Source: Anaeramoeba flamelloides (Eukaryota > Metamonada > Anaeramoebidae). From it: a DNA stretch of 64,000 nt. Below the pieces are notes generated by a model. That model did not search any database. It had not been told where the DNA came from and saw only the letters and a program-made list of their open reading frames with translations. This document shows positions 58,500-64,000 of the stretch, piece after piece. The stretch is taken from the NCBI GenBank assembly GCA_027625915.1, contig JANTQA010000032.1, forward strand, positions 8,370,001 to 8,434,000. The letters run 5' to 3'. A program made the translations under genes and the position numbers. Position 1 is the first letter of the stretch; each line of letters begins with the position of its first letter.

Positions 58500-60133
58500 A
58501 TGAGCCAAAAACCTTTTAAAAACGAAACAAACAGAGAAAGAAAAAGAAAAAAAATCAAAAACAAAAACAAAACAAAAAACAAAACAACAAAAGTAAAAAC
58601 CAAAAAAGAAAAAAACAACAAAAAAGCAAAAATCCAAAACAAAACCAAAACCAAAAAGACAAGCCAAAACCAAAGTTAGGAATTAGCCAAGGTCTAATCA
58701 ATAGTGGTATCACACTAACTGAAAAAAATGATCATTTCCAGCAGGGTATGACACTTGTTGATCAACAAAAGTTTGAAGAGGCTATTGAATTATTTAAAAA
58801 GGCAATCGAATAATCGCCCGAAAATGAAGTTTTCCATTTTGTTTTAGGCGAAGTACAAGCGAAGTGTGGCAAATACGAATTATCACTTTCGTCATATTCC
58901 AAGGCTATTGAGTTAAGTCCTGAGAAACCAGAATTTTTTTATTCAAGGGCATTAATTTACTCAATTACTGGCAAGGCCGGCCTGTCTGTAAATGATTTGA
59001 CAAGAGTAATAGAGTTGAACCCAAAAAGTGTTGAAGCCTTCTCGCTCAGGGGAAACATTTACCTCAGCCAATTACAGGATTTGGAATTGGCAAAAAAGGA
59101 TTTGGTAGCAACAACAAAAATTGATCCCAGACATTCAGAAGCGTGGTCCGACTTGGGGGTAGTGTACGATCAGGAACACAATCTTGAAAGGGCAATTGAG
59201 TGTTTTGATAACGCAATCAAATATGATCCTAAAGTGGCAAGCTATTATACAAACAAGTCAAAGTCCTTAAACACTGGCGGCAAATTTGAAGAGGCCCTTC
59301 AGTGTATCGAGAAATCTATAAACCTTGATCCCAATAAATCCGACATTTGGTTTGAAAAGGGCAACTCATTATTGTTTTTAGATCAAATTAATGAAGCCAT
59401 CGGATGCTTTAATAAGGCAATTGAAATTAACCCAAAGGAATTCATATATTATGCAGGGCGCGCCAGTGTTTATTCAATGATGGAAAATTTTGAAAAGAGT
59501 ATTCAAGATTATAGCAAAGTTATTGAATTAAATCCCCAAGAGAAAAATAAATTCATTTTTGAAAGAGGTGTTGTACTATTATCGGCAAAGCAAGCAAATA
59601 AAGCGTTGAATGATTTTGATTATTTATTAAAATCAGAACCCCTGAATGCACAATTTCTAAACATGCGGGGGTGTGTCCATGATATGCTGGGCTCTTTCGA
59701 AAATTCCCTCAAAGATTTTAAGTCTGCTTCGATCATTGATCCAAAAAATTCCCTTTATTCTTATAATACGGACGAGGTCTTATTTCGTTATGAAAAATGG
59801 GACCAAGCCAAGGAACAATTCCTTTTAGCAAAAAAAACCTTAATAGAGGATGACGAAGATGACGATTTGGAAACGATTATAAACGCCGCTTTGTCAATAA
59901 TCGACGGCGAACTTGAGAAGGCAATAGAATTATTTACACAGGTAATCGAGAAAGAGCAAGAAGACGAGCAAGACATCATCGAATGCTATTATTTTAGAGG
60001 CAGGGCATATGAAGAGTTGAACAAAATGGATTTTGCAATTAAAAATTATAACAAAGTTCTTCAATTAAATCCAGACTTTAACCCAGTCAAAGATAGATTA
60101 AATTCTATTCTCAATAAGAATGAAAAAAAATAA
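58500..60133 (+). CDS. Tetratricopeptide-repeat protein with in-frame TAA
   Basis: About a dozen TPR units in tandem, a right-handed superhelix for protein binding; the partner and role cannot be told. Consensus segments include AIECFDNAIKYDPK, AIGCFNKAIEINPKE and AIKNYNKVLQLNP. The TPR frame runs from at least 58676 to TAA at 60131-60133, but a TAA at 58811-58813 interrupts it in KKAIE-stop-SPENEVF, exactly where TPRs have a variable polar residue (CAA to TAA would do it). Upstream, ATG at 58500 opens a Lys-rich leader in another frame; a GT-AG intron at 58593-58675 would join the two in phase 0, though it is purine-rich unlike other introns here. After the TAA no in-frame ATG occurs until about 59477. 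Either the gene is newly broken, the stop is read through, or it is a base error. Confidence 0.75.
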
Positions 60134-61770
60134 TTCTTTTTTTTTTTGCTTTTGCATTTCTTTGTCTTTTTTTTTTTTTTTTTTTTTGTATTTAAAGGTT
60201 TTCCCAAATAGTGTTTTTTATCTCAATCCCACCTAAATATTTTATTTATATAATTATGAATAAATTAATAGAATTTTATTGTTTTATTTTTGTTTTTATT
60301 TCAGTTATAACAAATTTGGAAATAAAATAGAACAAATTAACACTCTAAATTTATTTACATATGGTGAATTATTCCTACAATAACAAAAAAAGCTATTATT
60401 TTGAAAAAGATTAAAAAAAATGAAATTGTATAAATTATACAATGATAAATATATATAAAGTAACCAGGGTAGTTTATTCTAAATAAAAAAAGAAGAAACA
60501 TGAAATACAAAAATTGAGAAAAGGAATTTTTTGATCTTTTATTTTGTTTAATTTGTTTATAATTACTTTGGATTAAAAAAATATATCTTTGAAATGTTAT
60601 AAAATTTTTATTTAGTTATAAAAATTTTAGTTTTTTTTTTTTTTGGCTTTGTGAGATACATTTCCTCCATTTGGATTAAAATAATTTCATGATAAAAAAA
60701 TGAAAATAGTGTGATTGGAATTTAAAATGCTATTAATTGTTGAAAATTTAAATGACAATAAAATAGTTTTTTTATTATTATTATTTATGTTTAATCAGAG
60801 AATAAAGGTAGATTTTTATACAATTTTCCTTATGTTATAAAAAGAATGAGTTTAAATGTGCTGTATATTTTATTAGCAATAATAAAAAAAAAATAATAAA
60901 AAAAAAAAAGAATTAATATTAAAAAGCGTATTATTATAAAATAATATCACCAAATTCAATCTGAAAAATATGAATGGTAAATCCCTTAAGAAATTTTCAA
61001 CATAAAGTTAAAAAAAAAAAAATCTGGAAAAAAAGTAAATAGATTTTAAAAAGAAATTAGATCAATTCATAGCTCAAATAATAGTATTTTTGAAACAATT
61101 TTGGTTTTTATTTTCCCAATATTGCAAAAATTATTTTTATATAAATACTTTTTTTTTGAAAGGTAAACACAAAAATAATGTTTTAGGAACTTTAACATTT
61201 TTTCTCTATAATTAAGTTAGTAACCCAAAAAACCAAATAAACATATCAATTATATAAATTTCAATTTGATTTTTCAGATTTTCAATAATAATCAACGAAT
61301 TTGAAGATTTTTCTTTGTTGTTATAAATTAGTGAGAATTAGAAGAAAAAAATGAAAAAAGTTATTGAGTATAATTTCTATTTAATATTATAACCTCTTTT
61401 TTTTTTGAAAAACATTTTTAACTTGTTTTTAATGAATGATTTTTTGAACTAAATAACTTAATTTTTTCTTTGAGATAAGAAAAAAGATAACAAATAAATA
61501 CCCAAAATGAAAAAAAAAAATTAATTCAGTAAGATATAATAAATTATTGGTTTAAGCGGTTAAAAATAGGAAAATTGATTTTGGATTTAACTTTTTTCCT
61601 ATCAAATGTTGATATTTTAACTTCCAATATCAAAGAAAAAGTATCAAAAATCCATTAAATGTTAAATTACTTTGATTATTTATTCAATAATAAAAGTGAT
61701 TTCATTTCAGAAAAAAATAAAATTTTTTTAGTTGAAGTTTTTATTTAAAATTTTTTTCGTTTGATTATTA

Positions 61771-61965
61771 CAGTTAGTTTCAAATTTAAGTTAAAAACTT
61801 TCAACGAAATTTAAGGGACAAAAAAATCTTAAATTAAGCCACAAATTTTGGTATTTTTATTTACACAAGTTATTTTCCTAGAATCTGAATTTTGTACCTT
61901 AATTTGAGATTATTATTGTGCCTTAATTTTCATTGAAGTTTATACTTTAAAATTGAAAATGACTG
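61771..61965. mobile_element. Palindromic MITE, family 1 copy D
   Basis: 195 bp with an exact TA on each side. Ends CAGTTAGTTTCAAATTTAAG and, reversed, CAGTCATTTTCAATTTTAAA; then CTTTCAACGAAATTTAAGGG and related blocks. This copy defines the family boundaries most clearly. Confidence 0.75.
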
Positions 61966-62384
61966 TAATATAAATTTTTCTGGAATTTTGTAAAATTAAT
62001 TGGGTAAAAAAATGATTTTCAATATTAAAATGAAAAATTATTTCAATGAAAAAATTACGAATTCCCAAATTAACATTACAAAAAAATCATCCACATCTCA
62101 AAAAAAAATACATAAGAATTCTGAGTAAATAATTCTACAATTAAAGGTTTTGATGAACTATTTTGAAATTATTTTTATTATAAATTTTCTTCCTGTTTTT
62201 AAAGAATTATAAAAATCATAAGTAATTAATTATAAATATTAATATAAATATTTTTTAAGAATATATAAATAATTAATTTTGGATAAATGATTGTTGAGAA
62301 AATATTTTTTAAGTGAATAAAAAGAGTCTTCTCAAAAAGAAAAAAGGTTAATTTGTTGAGAGAAAATATTTTATAAGAAACCTC

Positions 62385-62385
<1 letters not shown>

Positions 62386-62441
<56 letters not shown>

Positions 62442-62443
62442 AA
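62386..62443. repeat. (TA)n microsatellite
   Basis: Almost uninterrupted TA repeat, with one TTTA change, ending about 16 bases before the left end of the TIR element at 62459. Confidence 0.85.
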
Positions 62444-62458
62444 ATATAAACTATTTTT

Positions 62459-63146
62459 CAGTCAAAGGGGTTTAGTTGTTTGAGGCGAAATACATGTATT
62501 TAAAGGGTTTGTATAGAGATATTAGAAGAAAAGTTTTATTTCAGAAATTTCAAAAAATGAAATCATTTTTTCACATTTTTTCACATTTTTTTTTTTTTTT
62601 TTTTTGATTTTTTTTTAAAAACTCATTCAGTTGCAAAAATTTTTTTTATTGCAAGATCAATAGTCACTTGGTAAAAATGTGTTATTCTAATGTTATTGGA
62701 ACCATGTAAAGATTGTTGAGAAATCATATTGATTTCTATTGCAATTCTATTCGATCTTTGATCTTGATATTTGTCTAATAAATGTGAAAATTTTCCACTT
62801 CATTTTCTTTTCCTTTTTCAAATAGGGACCACAAATACCAACACACTTCGTTTGGTGACTTAATTTCTAAAAGTAAAGTATGGAAAATGAAGTGAAAAAA
62901 GTTTCCTATTTATTATTCAAATACCAGTAGAAGTTCAAAACGGACATTGTTGTTTTTCTCAATAGGACACGAAGAATTTGAGTTTTTGAATTTTTAAGAA
63001 AATTTATTGATTAATTAGTTTTCATTCAGACATATATCAACAATTCTTTGATGTGTATTATTCTGTTTATTTCTTATTTTTTTCTTCAAATAGTCAATTA
63101 TATAAAATAATTAATATTTGGAAAAAATTCTGGGTCCCTTTGACTG
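62459..63146. mobile_element. TIR element family 3, copy 2
   Basis: 688 bp with ends CAGTCAAAGGGG and, reversed, CAGTCAAAGGGA, flanked by T and A runs. Interior has a weak inverted pair built on TGGAAAATGAAGTG (62787-62806 reversed and 62881-62895). A related word with ATTCAAATACCA also lies at 58050-58113, hinting at a further small repeat. Confidence 0.5.
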
Positions 63147-63169
63147 AAACCGTGTTTTATATATAAATC

Positions 63170-63308
63170 TATATCCCTTAGCAACCCTGATTTACCTAAA
63201 TTTCATCAAGTTGAAAAGAAAAGATTTAAAATGATATTGATGTGTCCATATTTTATATTCTTATTTATCCTTAATACAGATTTGGATTATAATAAAAAGT
63301 CAAAATAG
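63170..63308. repeat. Dispersed repeat R2, copy 2
   Basis: Collinear with 26660-26815 on the same strand; begins just after TIR element family 3 copy 2. Shared words: CTAAATTTCATCAAGTT, AAAGATTTAAAAT, GATTATAATAA. Confidence 0.5.
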
Positions 63309-63504
63309 TTTAAAGAAAAAGTCGTTATTTTATTTTTATTTTTTTTTGATTTTGAAAAAATTATAGTTATTTTTTGTTAATTATATATATTCGATTTTTC
63401 CATTTTCTTTAAAGATATTTATTTTTTTGTAATTTTTTAATAAAAAATTTTATTGCAATAATCGTAATCCAAAACTCAATCCATTGGTTTGTTAATAGGA
63501 ATAT

Positions 63505-64000
63505 ATAAAATTGTTAATTTTATGATGAAAAAATAAATAAAAACTATTATTTCTAAGAAATTTTAATTTTTTTTTTTTTAGAAAAAATTTTATCAAATAT
63601 TAAATCCAGATAAAAATGAAATTAATTTCTTTAGGTCAAAATTAAAAGTTTAATATGAATAATTTCCAAAAAAAAATAATTTACACATTTAAAAAACTGG
63701 AAAAAAGAAAAACAAAACAAAAAAAATTCAAAATAAAATCATTCTTAAGATTTGAATTAAATCAAATAAAAAATTTTTATAATAAATAAAGTAATCAACC
63801 CGAATTTTTTAAAAAAATATATTTTTAAATATTATTCAAAGAGAATAAAATAATCTTCGAAACCATTTTTTTTTTTTTTTTTGAAATTTGTTATTAGTTT
63901 AAATTTGAATAATATATTCGTAAAATTTTGAATTTTTCATTCTAAATTAATATGAGTTTTGTAAAATAATTCTTGATCTATAGTTTATTGATCAATGATA
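63505..64000 (+). repeat. Dispersed repeat R3, copy 2 (cut by window end)
   Basis: Collinear with 30165-30665. The match is strongest over 63610-63660 and 63825-63860 and seems to continue beyond the window end. R2 and R3 occur in the same order at 26660/30165 and here at 63170/63505, but with very different spacing. Confidence 0.6.

Larger units (their letters stand above)
60134..64000. other. Gene-free end of the window
   Basis: No exon recognised. Contains MITE copy D, a TIR element of family 3, a long (TA)n run, and copies of repeats R2 and R3. The stretch 60134-61770 shows only AT-rich sequence and poly-A/T tracts. Confidence 0.55.

Noticed and set aside
58811-58813. Alternative genetic code with TAA as Gln
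   Set aside because: GDH, SPFH, CHMP5, CNOT11, eIF4G, Rab, the unknown gene and the TPR gene itself all end at TAA where their families end.
1-64000. CRISPR arrays, LTR retroelements, rRNA genes or bacterial operons
   Set aside because: Looked for regularly spaced repeats, paired long direct repeats with primer-binding sites, and conserved rRNA words on both strands; none seen.

Overview
The window is nuclear DNA of a eukaryotic microbe. It is extremely A+T-rich, with long poly-A and poly-T runs everywhere. Short T-rich GT-AG introns interrupt the genes, which are sparse and separated by kilobases of low-complexity DNA full of small dispersed repeats. The recognisable genes are ordinary eukaryotic housekeeping genes: a Rab GTPase, a Ras-like relic, ESCRT CHMP5, CCR4-NOT subunit CNOT11, eIF4G and a stomatin-like SPFH protein. 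A bacterial-type NADP-dependent glutamate dehydrogenase sits among them. An AT-rich protist, for example an anaerobic amoeboid lineage, would fit; the species cannot be fixed from this sequence. Every gene whose end is seen stops with TAA.

Layout. 1-1735: last exon of a Rab5-like GTPase (+), preceded by intron or upstream DNA carrying a LINE tail. 1736-7980: no gene; a palindromic MITE and a tail-to-tail pair of Tc1/mariner-like non-autonomous elements. 8150-9478: NADP-GDH (+), with a probable 5'-UTR intron. 9479-16824: a TTAA-flanked element and one possible 50-codon ORF. 16825-18585: unknown acidic/basic, probably nuclear protein (+). 18586-22359: MITE copy and a 500-bp foldback element. 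22360-23795: SPFH protein in four exons (+). 23796-31598: no gene; several terminal-inverted-repeat elements and dispersed repeats. 31599-37230: eIF4G (-), in which a ~1000-residue Lys/Asn-rich N-terminal region, an eIF4E-binding motif and the MIF4G/MA3-like half are joined by a 772-bp intron. About 40510-41183: eroded Ras-family GTPase (-). 41710-42146: 5'-truncated LINE with target-site duplication. 43600-45800: repeats. 46201-47037: CHMP5/VPS60 (-). 49753-50647: two MITEs. 50849-56874: CNOT11 (+), four exons with one 4.26-kb intron filled with repeats. 57457-57937: third Tc1-like copy. 58500-60133: TPR protein (+) with one in-frame TAA near its N-terminus. 60134-64000: no gene; MITE, TIR element and a dispersed repeat cut by the window end.

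The genes do not form an operon or pathway. They cover membrane traffic (Rab, CHMP5), translation and mRNA turnover (eIF4G, CNOT11), membrane scaffolding (SPFH) and nitrogen metabolism (GDH). I see no CRISPR array, rRNA, convincing tRNA, LTR retroelement or defence island. The most notable points are the lysine-rich eIF4G reconstructed across its intron, the TAA inside an otherwise conserved TPR gene, the giant CNOT11 intron, and at least six families of short non-autonomous DNA elements defined here by their ends.
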